DNA of 44,445 nucleotides from JAJTFW01 sp964534995 (GTDB lineage: Bacteria > Bacteroidota > Bacteroidia > AKYH767-A > OLB10): positions 1 to 44,445 of the forward strand of contig CAZHSC010000024.1 of NCBI GenBank assembly GCA_964534995.1. The letters run 5' to 3'. The position numbers and the translations under genes were made by a program. A model generated the notes under the pieces. It was not told where the DNA came from and ran no database searches. It was given only the letters and a program-made list of their open reading frames with translations. Below, in pieces: positions 8,204 to 17,181 of this stretch. Position 1 is the first letter of the stretch. Every line of letters starts with the position of its first letter.

Positions 8204-8683
8204 CTATACCTGCTCTATCAGACAAACCGCGTAAGCGGCCACACCTTCTTCCCTTCCAATATAACCCATCTTTTCATTGGTGGTGGCTTTAATACTGATA
8301 TCATTTATTGTTATGCGGAGGATGGGCGAAAGTGTTTGCGTCATTTGATCAATGTAATTTTTGATCTTGGGCCTCTCCAGCACCAGGGAAGCGTCAATGT
8401 TTCCAACGGTATATCCCTTTTGGGAAATGAGTTCAACAACCCTTTCAAGCAGGATCTTGCTGTCAATCCCTTTAAATTCATGGCTGGTGTCCGGAAAGTA
8501 AGTGCCTATGTCTTTCATCCCAGCGGCACCAAGCAAGGCGTCGCATATCGCATGTATCAAAACATCGGCGTCAGAATGGCCCAAGGCCCCCCTTTCATGT
8601 GGAATTTTAACACCGCCCAGTATCAGGTCGCGCCCCTCAGTTAGCTGGTGGACATCAAACCCGAAACCTACTCTGAATCTCAT
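8204..8683 (-). CDS. ispF: 2-C-methyl-D-erythritol 2,4-cyclodiphosphate synthase
   Basis: The fifth enzyme of the MEP isoprenoid pathway, cyclising CDP-methylerythritol 2-phosphate with release of CMP. The length of 159 aa is the family norm. The Zn ligands Asp10, His12 and His44 lie in FGFDVH and HSDADVLIHA, and the C-terminal NEKMGYIGREEG motif is present. It follows porV by only 18 nt on the same strand, so it is probably the last gene of a porU-porV-ispF transcript. That links no function and is likely a synteny accident. Confidence 0.96.
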   Translation of the reverse strand: MRFRVGFGFDVHQLTEGRDLILGGVKIPHERGALGHSDADVLIHAICDALLGAAGMKDIGTYFPDTSHEFKGIDSKILLERVVELISQKGYTVGNIDASLVLERPKIKNYIDQMTQTLSPILRITINDISIKATTNEKMGYIGREEGVAAYAVCLIEQV

Positions 8684-8701
8684 GTAAAAATGGTCCGGTA
8701 A

Positions 8702-9910
8702 CTATTCTTCTTCGTCTTTGTTTTTATCGCCGCCGATGGCATCGAAATCAAAAGTCAGTGTAAAGTGAAGTGTGTTCTCCAATGGATTTCTCTGGTCGGT
8801 AGGAATAAGATAGGCCAGGTCAATTCCAAATACATTGTATCGCAGACCGGCACCTAAGGTGAAATATTTTCGGTTGCCTTTTCGCTGGTTTTCGTGAAAA
8901 TAACCGCCCCTGAATGCAAACTGATTGTCATACCAGTATTCTATACCGAAACCTAAGTTGATTTCCTGCAATTCTTCTTCAAAGCCATTGGGTGCATCGC
9001 CAAATGATTGAAAAATGCCCTGTGCAACACTCACGTCCGGATCTTGCCCATACAAGATAATATTATCGGCACTGTTGGCAGTATCCTGAGTGTATATAGG
9101 TGGGGTAGGTACCAAAAGCTTGTTGATGTCAAGCATAAATGCCAGATCATTATACTCATTCAATTTAAGTTTTAAACCCGGACCCAATCTCAGGTTGGTA
9201 GGTATAAAATTTTTAACGCCCGATTCTGTATAGGAAATTTTAGCACCAATATTAGAAATATTCAGACCGCTCATAAGGATGGCCTCTTTATTTCCCAGTT
9301 CAATTTCTTTCTGAAAGTAAACGGAAACATCCGCAGCAACCGTGTTGCCGGCTTTTGAATCTTGTCCTTCAACCTGAGTGCCGCCCGTTAGGTTGGAGTG
9401 AATAAATCGCAACGCGATTCCTCCTGAAAAATAATCACTGAGTTTCCTGGAATAAGCCAGGTCAAAAGCAAATTCATTGGGTTTGAAATCACGAATGGTA
9501 TTACCATTAACATCCGTAAAGGTGATGTTGCCAAGAGAGAAATATCGTAAGGATGCCCCTACAGCCTGATCTCCTTTTAACTTACTGTATCCGGAAAGAT
9601 ACGCGATGAACATGTCATTAACCAATGCCCTTAACCAGGGTGTGTACGAAACCCCGAAGCCCATTTTCTTATCCGTAAAGGCAAGCTTGGCAGGGTTCCA
9701 GTGAATACTGTTTACATCCGGGGCTGAAGCTACTCCCTGATCACCCATACCTCCCGCACGGGCATCCGGCGAAATCATCACAAATGGAACAGCGGTCGTG
9801 ATGGTGTTAATCTGTCCTAACAAATTGGTCTGCTGTGCAAAAGATGCAACAGTGGTGAGAGCTAAAAGAGCCGTAACGAAGAAGTTTCTTTTCAATTGCT
9901 TGTTCATCAT
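8702..9910 (-). CDS. porV: Type IX secretion outer-membrane protein PorV
   Basis: A 402-aa beta-barrel of the FadL-like PorV/LptO family. A signal peptide ends near ASFAQ (residues 22-26), followed by the family-typical N-terminal segment PDARAGGMGDQGVASAPDVN and many amphipathic strands. PorV binds the C-terminal domains of type IX cargo at the translocon exit and passes them to the PorU sortase. The acidic C-terminus (DKNKDEEE) is unusual to the eye. porU lies 102 nt upstream in the same direction, as in other Bacteroidota. The first of two tandem ATGs is used as the start. Confidence 0.94.
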   Translation of the reverse strand: MMNKQLKRNFFVTALLALTTVASFAQQTNLLGQINTITTAVPFVMISPDARAGGMGDQGVASAPDVNSIHWNPAKLAFTDKKMGFGVSYTPWLRALVNDMFIAYLSGYSKLKGDQAVGASLRYFSLGNITFTDVNGNTIRDFKPNEFAFDLAYSRKLSDYFSGGIALRFIHSNLTGGTQVEGQDSKAGNTVAADVSVYFQKEIELGNKEAILMSGLNISNIGAKISYTESGVKNFIPTNLRLGPGLKLKLNEYNDLAFMLDINKLLVPTPPIYTQDTANSADNIILYGQDPDVSVAQGIFQSFGDAPNGFEEELQEINLGFGIEYWYDNQFAFRGGYFHENQRKGNRKYFTLGAGLRYNVFGIDLAYLIPTDQRNPLENTLHFTLTFDFDAIGGDKNKDEEE

Positions 9911-9967
9911 TGTGTTAATTGTTCCGGAAAGAGGAAGATAAATGCTTCAATTATTCCGGAAGGATGG

Positions 9968-9975
9968 CAAATATA
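9968..9975 (-). promoter_or_regulatory. Possible -7 element between porU and porV
   Basis: TATATTTG on the minus strand is an exact TAnnTTTG, 57 nt before the porV ATG. It could give porV-ispF its own transcript apart from porU. No matching -33 TTG is seen. Confidence 0.35.
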
Positions 9976-10012
9976 ACGAATATTAGTAGTGAAATGTTTC
10001 CTTTAACCTGGC

Positions 10013-13000
10013 TTATCTTAGCAGAACCAGCCTTTCCAGCTTCTGCGCTGTTTCTCCTTCAGCAGTTCTGATTCTCAATCGATAAATATAAACCCCGCGG
10101 GCCAGTTGGTCGCCAAAGTCATCCTTCCCGTCCCATTCAATGGCCTTGTTTCTGAATCCTTCGCATACCTGATAGGAGTCGATGGTTTTTACAAGTTTAC
10201 CACTAACTGTATAAACTTGAATCTGAATGGCCATCCCTGTGCAAGGCTTATTATGTTCAAACATGAAACTGGTACGGGTGCTGAAAGGATTGGGGTAGTT
10301 TAATACCCGCTCCAGTGCGAGTTGCGCTGATGAACTTACAATAAATTCAGTGGTCGATTCCGTTGAATTATTATTGATGTCCCAGGCTTTAAAGGTCAGC
10401 TTGTGCAGACCTTCTGTTAGTGATTCCAATGGAAAAAGTACCCTCCCTTTCTGATACGAATCAAGGTCGGATTCGTAGTAGTCGTTCACCACATATAACT
10501 GTTGAGGATTGGCGTCTAATTGAATGGTAATGTCATGTCCGATTCCATTGCCAACCGTGTTGATACCACTGGAATCGAATAGGATGGCGTAAGCGCTTGG
10601 ATTGGAGTTTGTTAGGCTTCCATAAATGAAATTTTCATCATTCATGTATAATTTGATTTCAGGACCTGTTTGATCCTGCAAAACCGAACCGGAAATGCCT
10701 CCAATGGTAAAAGATTCGTCATAACCGTTGGCATCTTTGCTTCCATCATGTGCGTAATAACTTAACCGTCCTGTACCATATTGAAAAGAGATGTCTTTGG
10801 GCACAATGAATGAACAGGTGAACTCTCCGGAATTCACGCTGGCCTTGCCCTTGTATAATATATTTTTTCGCAAAAGAAAACTATCGGGCAAACTGATATC
10901 TGTTCCTGTGAAATCATTGACCAGATTGTAAACTTTAACCGTTTTATCATAAATGGTAGGGTAAACAACACCATTGAAATTGGGAAGCAGGTTGCCGTTT
11001 GCATCAGTGACTTTTCCTTTGATGGTAATCCTGCTTAATGCAGAGATGGTATCAAGGGCTGTACCGCTTCCGCTTTCCTCAATGGCGGTGGTCATAATTT
11101 TGTAGGATGGATAGGCAAGTTGCAGCGCCGGGTCACCAAGCAACGTGACATTTCGGTTTGATGGATTATCACGTTTGGCAAGACGCTGGATATCGCCAAT
11201 TCGTGGATATTGACCGTTGATTGGTTTGAAAAAATGAGCCATCATGTCGGTGTTGATTAACTCTTTATCTATAGCAAAGGCAAGCCGAACTGTGGTGAAT
11301 AAACAAATACCGCCACCCTGCGGATTGAGAAATACGAATTCTCCGGCCGATGTTCTCAAGGGGTCGTCAAAACGACTGAATTCACAGGTGGCCGTTATAA
11401 AAGCAGGCATATTGTTGATGTTTTTCCAACTGTTGATCATGTCATTATTCAGAATGGATTCTGAAGCCCAGCCCAGTTCACCTCCATGACCTGTATAATT
11501 AATAACCAGTGCACCTCTTTCCACTCTTTTTGAGATGGCATCATTTACTTCCGGATAACGTAAGCCCCCGGGCGTGGATACCTGTTTGTAGGCATCCGAT
11601 ATGATCTTATCAATATTGTAAACCGGGTTATTTTGCTGAACAAAGGCGGTAATCCTCTCGCTCTGACGTTGGTGTAAATTTCTGTCCTGGTCATCGGAAA
11701 CAAAGCAAAGAACGTTTCTCCAATCGCCAAGACGGGTGCTGTTGCTACCCGCGCAGAATGTCTGATCTGAGATAATTCCGGGTGTTGAATACGTGATTAC
11801 TTTGTTTACCATCGCCCTGGTCTCTTCGACAGTTCTTACAGGGAATCTTCCGATTCCGAGGTCCATTAATTCGGGCCCGTTGAGCGTACCTTCATTTTGG
11901 TCAAGTAGGCCGAAGAAATCATCGGAAACATAGGAGGCAAGCAGTGAAACGGAATTTTCCGACTGAAAGGTAGGCAGGTAATTGGAATTGTTACCCACCC
12001 TGTATTTTAGGTCATAGGAACCGTCCCCGATGAGTAATGCGTATTTGGGTAATTCTTCCGGTGTGTTTGCACGTTCGTAAAACATCCGTAAAAAATCACG
12101 AATGGCACAAACATCCTGTGCCCCTCCCGAAAATTCATTGTACACCTGCCGGCTGCTGACAACAATGCTGCTTAAACTGTCGTGGTCACGGTGAAAGTCG
12201 GCAAGACGTTCGGCTTCATTTATAAAATTTTCATGGCTGATGATGATGTATTCTGCCTGCGGCAGCCCGTGAAGATTCTGATTGGCAATTTTGCCAGCAT
12301 AAAAGGGCTTTTTATAGGCTTTGTCACTGAAAAGTATGTATTCAATGGTTTGAGATGAATCGATGGACTGTATGAACTCTATTGTACCGTTATTCAGTGT
12401 GTACAGCTGATTGAATACATTATTATGGTCTCTTAGCGACCAAAGTTTTAACTCATTCCTCCCATTGGTGATAATATACTTACGGCTGCCGGGCGTATTG
12501 TTGGTGTCCGTATCGCGGAAAATAAGTTCATTGCCCGTCATTGTAAGGCCCCTGGTGATGTTGATGGCGATGAAGTCGAGCCATCCGGTGGAGGCCGCAT
12601 TGTATGGCTGAAAGGTATAGTCAAGGCTGAAGTCTGGCGAACTGACCGTAAACTGTGCATTTTGTACCGATGTTCTTGCAAAATCATCGGTATAAATCGT
12701 ACCTACATTATTGACAATGTGCGTAAGCACGGTGGCGTTGTTGTGACTTACTACAAAACTGCTGCTGCTGGAGAAACTGGTGGATGTACGGGCGGCAACA
12801 CTAGATTTTATTTTGGCAGTACCGGGTATCAGATTCAGAAACGAGAAATCGAATTGCTGGGTTAATACCACATCGAATATTTCACCAAACCATTCCCGTC
12901 CGGACTTAATGAAATTGATGTTGTCTTCTTCATGAAAAGCATAGTCCGTAAACTGTGAAATGACCGGTTCATTTCCGTTGGGAGTAAGGCTGGGTACGGT

Positions 13001-13936
13001 GGTTATTCTTTTCGGAATACCGGAAATGTTAGTGGTAAGAAAATAGTAGGTAGTGTCTGAGAAGTTGTTTTTGGAGTGTATAAATTGTTTCTCACTAAAA
13101 CTGTAAATCCACCTGTGTTGTTCCTGGCCGTAAAACAGAAAATAATCCTGGTCATTAAAAATACCATCCAGGTTTTCGTCAACCACTTCAATAGCACACT
13201 CCTCAAGATCATCTTTACGGACTACGCTGTTCAGCAATGGCAAACTGCCGCCACCGTTTCCGAAAAGTCGGATGCTTGACAAGCTGGTACCTGATGATAA
13301 TATGCCCATGTCACTCATTTCTTCATAGGTCACTTTATAGATGCCATCCCTGGTAACTGCCAGACGGTACCAGTCGCCACCGGCCAAAATGGAGTTGCCT
13401 GTAAAATTCTGACTAAGTGCCGGGGGGAATGCGGACCTCAGTTGCTCGCCCTTTTCAAAACGTATTTTAAATGAAATCAACTTTTCAGGATTACCGGTGG
13501 TGGGATTGAGCCTAAACGGTAAAATGTAAACCAGGCTAACCGGCACCTTCATTTCAAAAGCCTGCAATACTTTTATTTCCGGTTCAATTTTCAGGTTTAC
13601 GGTCAGGGCCTTCTTTTCTTCGGTACTTAATGGCACATATTCAGTCTCTTGCAAACTTGCTTTTAATATGCTGAAATTAAATTTATTATAATAATGGGGT
13701 AGTGGGCTTTCCTCCGAAAAATAATGAGATTGGGTAAATCCAAGTCTTGTTTTACCGTCTTCCTGTTTCCTGTACTCTTGCCACTGTAAGCGTACACTAA
13801 CTTCATCCTGACCCAACGAGGGGAATGCGTATGTGCACAGTAATAACAATATCGGCCAGCTTTTAAAAAAATAAAATACGCCGGATTTAGTTATATGGAA
13901 AGGCTTCTTAGGTAAGGTTTGTTGAGGATTCCGCAT
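10013..13936 (-). CDS. porU: Type IX secretion sortase PorU (C25 gingipain-like)
   Basis: A 1307-aa surface protease-fold enzyme that cleaves the C-terminal signal from type IX cargo and joins the cargo to lipid anchors. A signal peptide is visible, with an unusually long polar start before the hydrophobic core at about residues 26-41. The C25 peptidase domain carries both catalytic residues: His817 in NYTGHGGELGW and Cys851 in TATCEFSRFD. The C-terminal 90 residues (LNYPNPFSTRTSF to the end) have the FlgD-like type IX sorting-domain pattern, kept uncleaved in known PorU. It precedes porV in the same orientation, and porP- and gldJ-type genes are divergent from it. Confidence 0.95.
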   Translation of the reverse strand: MRNPQQTLPKKPFHITKSGVFYFFKSWPILLLLCTYAFPSLGQDEVSVRLQWQEYRKQEDGKTRLGFTQSHYFSEESPLPHYYNKFNFSILKASLQETEYVPLSTEEKKALTVNLKIEPEIKVLQAFEMKVPVSLVYILPFRLNPTTGNPEKLISFKIRFEKGEQLRSAFPPALSQNFTGNSILAGGDWYRLAVTRDGIYKVTYEEMSDMGILSSGTSLSSIRLFGNGGGSLPLLNSVVRKDDLEECAIEVVDENLDGIFNDQDYFLFYGQEQHRWIYSFSEKQFIHSKNNFSDTTYYFLTTNISGIPKRITTVPSLTPNGNEPVISQFTDYAFHEEDNINFIKSGREWFGEIFDVVLTQQFDFSFLNLIPGTAKIKSSVAARTSTSFSSSSSFVVSHNNATVLTHIVNNVGTIYTDDFARTSVQNAQFTVSSPDFSLDYTFQPYNAASTGWLDFIAINITRGLTMTGNELIFRDTDTNNTPGSRKYIITNGRNELKLWSLRDHNNVFNQLYTLNNGTIEFIQSIDSSQTIEYILFSDKAYKKPFYAGKIANQNLHGLPQAEYIIISHENFINEAERLADFHRDHDSLSSIVVSSRQVYNEFSGGAQDVCAIRDFLRMFYERANTPEELPKYALLIGDGSYDLKYRVGNNSNYLPTFQSENSVSLLASYVSDDFFGLLDQNEGTLNGPELMDLGIGRFPVRTVEETRAMVNKVITYSTPGIISDQTFCAGSNSTRLGDWRNVLCFVSDDQDRNLHQRQSERITAFVQQNNPVYNIDKIISDAYKQVSTPGGLRYPEVNDAISKRVERGALVINYTGHGGELGWASESILNNDMINSWKNINNMPAFITATCEFSRFDDPLRTSAGEFVFLNPQGGGICLFTTVRLAFAIDKELINTDMMAHFFKPINGQYPRIGDIQRLAKRDNPSNRNVTLLGDPALQLAYPSYKIMTTAIEESGSGTALDTISALSRITIKGKVTDANGNLLPNFNGVVYPTIYDKTVKVYNLVNDFTGTDISLPDSFLLRKNILYKGKASVNSGEFTCSFIVPKDISFQYGTGRLSYYAHDGSKDANGYDESFTIGGISGSVLQDQTGPEIKLYMNDENFIYGSLTNSNPSAYAILFDSSGINTVGNGIGHDITIQLDANPQQLYVVNDYYESDLDSYQKGRVLFPLESLTEGLHKLTFKAWDINNNSTESTTEFIVSSSAQLALERVLNYPNPFSTRTSFMFEHNKPCTGMAIQIQVYTVSGKLVKTIDSYQVCEGFRNKAIEWDGKDDFGDQLARGVYIYRLRIRTAEGETAQKLERLVLLR

Positions 13937-14111
13937 TTCGTATTTAAATAATAATATAAATTTGTGCTATATCTACAACGGATTTTGCATCTTTGAAGTT
14001 TGGTGTAAGTCCATAACCAACGTCTGTCTATTGCAAATATTGCAGTTATTATACGCTGAATTCGAAACAAAAATAGATTTCTTCGTATAACAAATAGAAA
14101 AAGCTCTGATT
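13937..14111. promoter_or_regulatory. Divergent intergenic region between porU and porP-like gene
   Basis: These 175 AT-rich bases must hold the promoters for both type IX transcripts. An exact plus-strand TAnnTTTG (TAAATTTG) is at 13956-13963, and an exact minus-strand one (TATTTTTG) is at 14068-14075. Each lies 130-150 nt from the gene it would serve, so leaders would be long. Either could be a chance match. Confidence 0.4.
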
Positions 14112-15122
14112 ATGTTCAAACGTATATTCCTGTGTCTGATGTTGGCGGTAAGCCTCACTGCTGATGCGCAGGATCCCCAGTTTACCCAGTTCTACGCGAA
14201 CCCGCTTTATCTTAATCCGGCTTTTGCAGGTTCTTCCCGTTGTCCCAGGGTCAATATCAATTACCGTAATCAATGGCCGGCTTTAAAGGAAACCTATATC
14301 ACCACCAGCGCCAGCTACGATCAGCATTTTGATATGATTAATGGAGGCGTTGGATTATTGTTTTTAAATGACAAGGCAGGTGAAGGCACAATTTCAACCA
14401 CCAATATCAGTGGCATGTATGCCTATCAACTGAATGTGAATCGTAAGTTTTCCATGCGATTTGGTTTGCAGGCGACATATGTTCAAAAGCGATTGGATTT
14501 TAATAAGTTGACTTTTGGCGATATGATTGATCCGCGCTATGGCTTTGTTTATTCAACCCAAGAGTTAAGACCCACTGAATCAAGGAATTTCATGGATTTT
14601 AGTGCCGGGGTTCTGGCCTATACAAGTAAAGTGTATGGCGGTTTTGCTGCACACCATCTTACTGAGCCTGATGAGGCTTTTATAGTAAAAGGTACTTCTA
14701 AACTTCCCCGTAAGTATACCGCTCATTTGGGTGCCATGCTCCCCATCGGTGATACCTACAGCAGAGGATACCGTGGAAGAATCAACCGTGATGAAGGTAC
14801 ATTTATTTCTCCCAATGTCTTGTATCAGCAGCAGGCCGCCTTTAACCAGTTAAATATTGGTATGTATATTCTTCATTCTCCAATAGTTGGAGGATTGTGG
14901 TATCGCGGTAATTTCGGAAGCGATAAGTTTCTGTCAAGTGACAGTTTTATCGCCCTGATTGGTTTGCAAAAAGGGATATTTAAGTTTGGATATAGTTATG
15001 ACGTAACTGTCTCAGCCTTAAGTAATGCAACCGGAGGTTCACATGAACTTAGTCTGGGACTTCAGTTCGAATGTAGGCCTAAAAAGAAGAGATTCCGTGC
15101 AATAAGCTGCCCTAGTTTTTAG
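14112..15122 (+). CDS. PorP/SprF-family type IX secretion outer-membrane protein
   Basis: A 336-aa outer-membrane beta-barrel. A signal peptide ends at TADAQ (about residue 20), followed directly by the PorP/SprF hallmark DPQFTQFYANPLYLNPAFAG. Family members are either the core PorP of the type IX machine or SprF-like partners that help attach particular cargo such as the gliding adhesin SprB. Its position 38 nt before gldJ suggests a machine-linked role, but several paralogues per genome are usual, so I give no symbol. The C-terminus is Cys- and Lys-rich (CRPKKKRFRAISCPSF), odd for a barrel that normally ends on a strand. Confidence 0.88.
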   Translation: MFKRIFLCLMLAVSLTADAQDPQFTQFYANPLYLNPAFAGSSRCPRVNINYRNQWPALKETYITTSASYDQHFDMINGGVGLLFLNDKAGEGTISTTNISGMYAYQLNVNRKFSMRFGLQATYVQKRLDFNKLTFGDMIDPRYGFVYSTQELRPTESRNFMDFSAGVLAYTSKVYGGFAAHHLTEPDEAFIVKGTSKLPRKYTAHLGAMLPIGDTYSRGYRGRINRDEGTFISPNVLYQQQAAFNQLNIGMYILHSPIVGGLWYRGNFGSDKFLSSDSFIALIGLQKGIFKFGYSYDVTVSALSNATGGSHELSLGLQFECRPKKKRFRAISCPSF

Positions 15123-15160
15123 TTATTTCGCATATTTGTCACCCCAAACACATATAAAGC

Positions 15161-16603
15161 ATGAACATTAAAAATCATTTTCTTCCCTTCCTTGGACTGG
15201 GAATGATGGTTTTTACAGCCTGTAACAACTACCAAAAGTCCGGTTCTACAGGATGGAATTATAACGATGAGCGTAACGGCGGATTTGAAGTCGTTCCCTA
15301 CACTGAGCAAGAGACCGGACCCGGCCTCGTGTTGATTGAAGGGGGAACTTTCGTTATGGGAAGAACCGAACAGGATGTTGTACAGGACTGGGATAATATT
15401 CCCCGTCGCGTAACCGTATCCTCTTATTACCTGGATGAAACAGAGGTTTCCAACACCTACTGGTTAGAGTATCTCTATTGGTTAGGCCGGGTTTTTGGCA
15501 CTGACTACCCTGAGGTTCAACGTAAAGCATTACCTGACACCCTGGTATGGCGTGACAGGTTGGCTTTTAATGAGCCCTATGTGGAGTTGTACTTGCGTCA
15601 CCCCGCCTATCAGGATTATCCTGTAGTGGGTGTCAATTGGTTGCAGTGCAATGATTTTTGTGCATGGAGAACCGATCGGGTAAACGAGCAAATCCTGATC
15701 CGCGAAGGAATTTTAAGGGTAAATCCTGCTCAGGTAAATGAAGATAACTTCAATACCGACGCCTATCTGGCCGGACAATACGAGGGTCTTGTAAAAAGTC
15801 CACTTCAAGACCTGAATCCCAATGTGGATACCCGTAAAGTGAGGATGGAAGATGGTATTCTGCTTCCCCGATATCGCCTGCCTACCGAAGCGGAATGGGA
15901 ATTTGCCTCCCTCAGTTTGATAGGTAATACTGTTTTTGAAAATGTTAACGAACGCAAACTCTACCCCTGGAACGGCCACGGTGTACGTAATTCAGAAGAT
16001 AAGTGGCAGGGTGAAATGCTGGCCAACTTCAAACGCGGTAGGGGTGATAACATGGGTGTATCAGGGAGGTTGAATGATAACGCCGATATTACGGCCCCTG
16101 TGTATTCTTTTGTTCCCAATGACTACGGTATTTATAATATGGCAGGTAATGTTGCTGAATGGGTGATGGATGTATATCGTCCCCTGTCTCATGAAGATAA
16201 AACCGATTTCCGTTCTTTCCGTGGAAATAATTTCCAAACCCAGGTAACGGATGAAGAAGGTGCCGTAACTGAAAAAGATACCTTAGGCCGGATTCAGATG
16301 CGTGATGTTACTGAGCAGGAAGCCGCAAGCCGCAGGAATTACCAGAAAGCGGATAATAAAAACTACCTGGATGGTGATGAACAGGATTATGCAACCTATG
16401 CCTCCGGCAGTACTTCGTTGATTGACGATAGGGCCAGGGTGATTAAAGGTGGCTCATGGAAAGACCGCGTCTATTATATGACTCCGGGCTCACGCCGCTT
16501 TTTGGATCAGGAGCAGTCTACCGACTGGCTCGGATTCCGCTGCGCCATGGCGCGCGTAGGCAGCCCCGTTGGTTTTGGAAGTAAAAAAACCAGCAAAAGA
16601 TAA
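15161..16603 (+). CDS. gldJ: Gliding motility/type IX secretion lipoprotein GldJ
   Basis: A 480-aa lipoprotein (FTAC, lipid-modified Cys21) with one formylglycine-generating-enzyme-like (SUMF1) domain. The N-terminal segment STGWNYND through TEQETGPGLVLIEGGTF, and the later RHPAYQDYPVVGVNW and KGGSWKDRVYYMTPGSRR, match GldJ rather than its paralogue GldK. In Flavobacterium johnsoniae GldJ is needed for gliding and for stability of GldK, part of the periplasmic type IX ring. gldJ lying beside porU-porV is known there. Here it is on the opposite strand with a porP-like gene between. The FGE catalytic function is not expected to be kept. A clear terminator follows. Confidence 0.9.
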   Translation: MNIKNHFLPFLGLGMMVFTACNNYQKSGSTGWNYNDERNGGFEVVPYTEQETGPGLVLIEGGTFVMGRTEQDVVQDWDNIPRRVTVSSYYLDETEVSNTYWLEYLYWLGRVFGTDYPEVQRKALPDTLVWRDRLAFNEPYVELYLRHPAYQDYPVVGVNWLQCNDFCAWRTDRVNEQILIREGILRVNPAQVNEDNFNTDAYLAGQYEGLVKSPLQDLNPNVDTRKVRMEDGILLPRYRLPTEAEWEFASLSLIGNTVFENVNERKLYPWNGHGVRNSEDKWQGEMLANFKRGRGDNMGVSGRLNDNADITAPVYSFVPNDYGIYNMAGNVAEWVMDVYRPLSHEDKTDFRSFRGNNFQTQVTDEEGAVTEKDTLGRIQMRDVTEQEAASRRNYQKADNKNYLDGDEQDYATYASGSTSLIDDRARVIKGGSWKDRVYYMTPGSRRFLDQEQSTDWLGFRCAMARVGSPVGFGSKKTSKR

Positions 16604-16620
16604 TATTTGAAAATTGACTC

Positions 16621-16661
16621 AAAGAGGCTGTTCCTGTAAAGAGCAGCCTCTTTGGTTTTTT
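16621..16661 (+). terminator. Intrinsic terminator after gldJ
   Basis: A perfect 10-bp stem, aaagaggctg (16621-16630) with cagcctcttt (16644-16653), is followed by gg and six T residues. It starts 18 nt after the gldJ stop. Confidence 0.88.
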
Positions 16662-16945
16662 ACCCGGAGATGTTGCCATTAACAGTTTGTTTTATACAGG
16701 GTGTACGGTGGATAATTTGATTTCGGCCGATGAAACATTCAGTTAATTCCATTGTTTTTCGATTAAGTTTGCCAATGGAATGAAGACCCGGTAATGATGG
16801 ATTATCCGCAATTGAAAAAAGCAAAAACAGCCAAGTAATAGCCTGTCTCTGCTTGATTTCAATAGTCAGATCCGGGTTAAATACTCTGTTGTATTCATGG
16901 GTGGAAATATGGAAAAATGCCGGATTTCATTAAAGCGGATTTAAA
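16662..16945. other. Intergenic region without a recognised gene
   Basis: No convincing reading frame is present. A perfect 9-bp inverted repeat with an 18-nt loop is at 16746-16781. Promoters for the 70-aa gene and ftsE should be near the right end, but I see no exact -7 box there. Confidence 0.5.
16746..16781. repeat. Perfect 9-bp inverted repeat
   Basis: attccattg (16746-16754) is the exact reverse complement of caatggaat (16773-16781), and the loop is 18 nt. There is no T-run after it. An operator or RNA hairpin is possible. Confidence 0.4.
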
Positions 16946-17158
16946 ATGGCAATATATTATTTGTTAAAAATTCAGGGGAAAGCAAAAATACCGGATTATG
17001 TTCAGTTGCGGGATGAGAATTTTACTTTGTTGGCATATTTCCGTCTCGATCGCCCTGAAAAATCCCTGTTGAAGGCAGGTGTAGCGGCCTATGAAGAAAA
17101 AATACTCGCCTTTCTCCATGAGATACCTTTTGGTAAAGTTCATAAACTTGAATTGTAA
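16946..17158 (+). CDS. Small protein of unknown function preceding ftsE
   Basis: A 70-aa soluble protein with no signal peptide or membrane segment. It is rich in charged and aromatic residues (LLKIQGKAKIPDYVQLRDE) and ends in a basic KVHKLEL. I do not recognise a named family. The start is the only ATG, the frame is coding-like in composition, and the gene lies 23 nt before ftsE on the same strand, so it is probably co-transcribed. A role with FtsE is only inference from position. Confidence 0.65.
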   Translation: MAIYYLLKIQGKAKIPDYVQLRDENFTLLAYFRLDRPEKSLLKAGVAAYEEKILAFLHEIPFGKVHKLEL

Positions 17159-17181
17159 ATAGTTTCCAATGCCTGGTTCAT

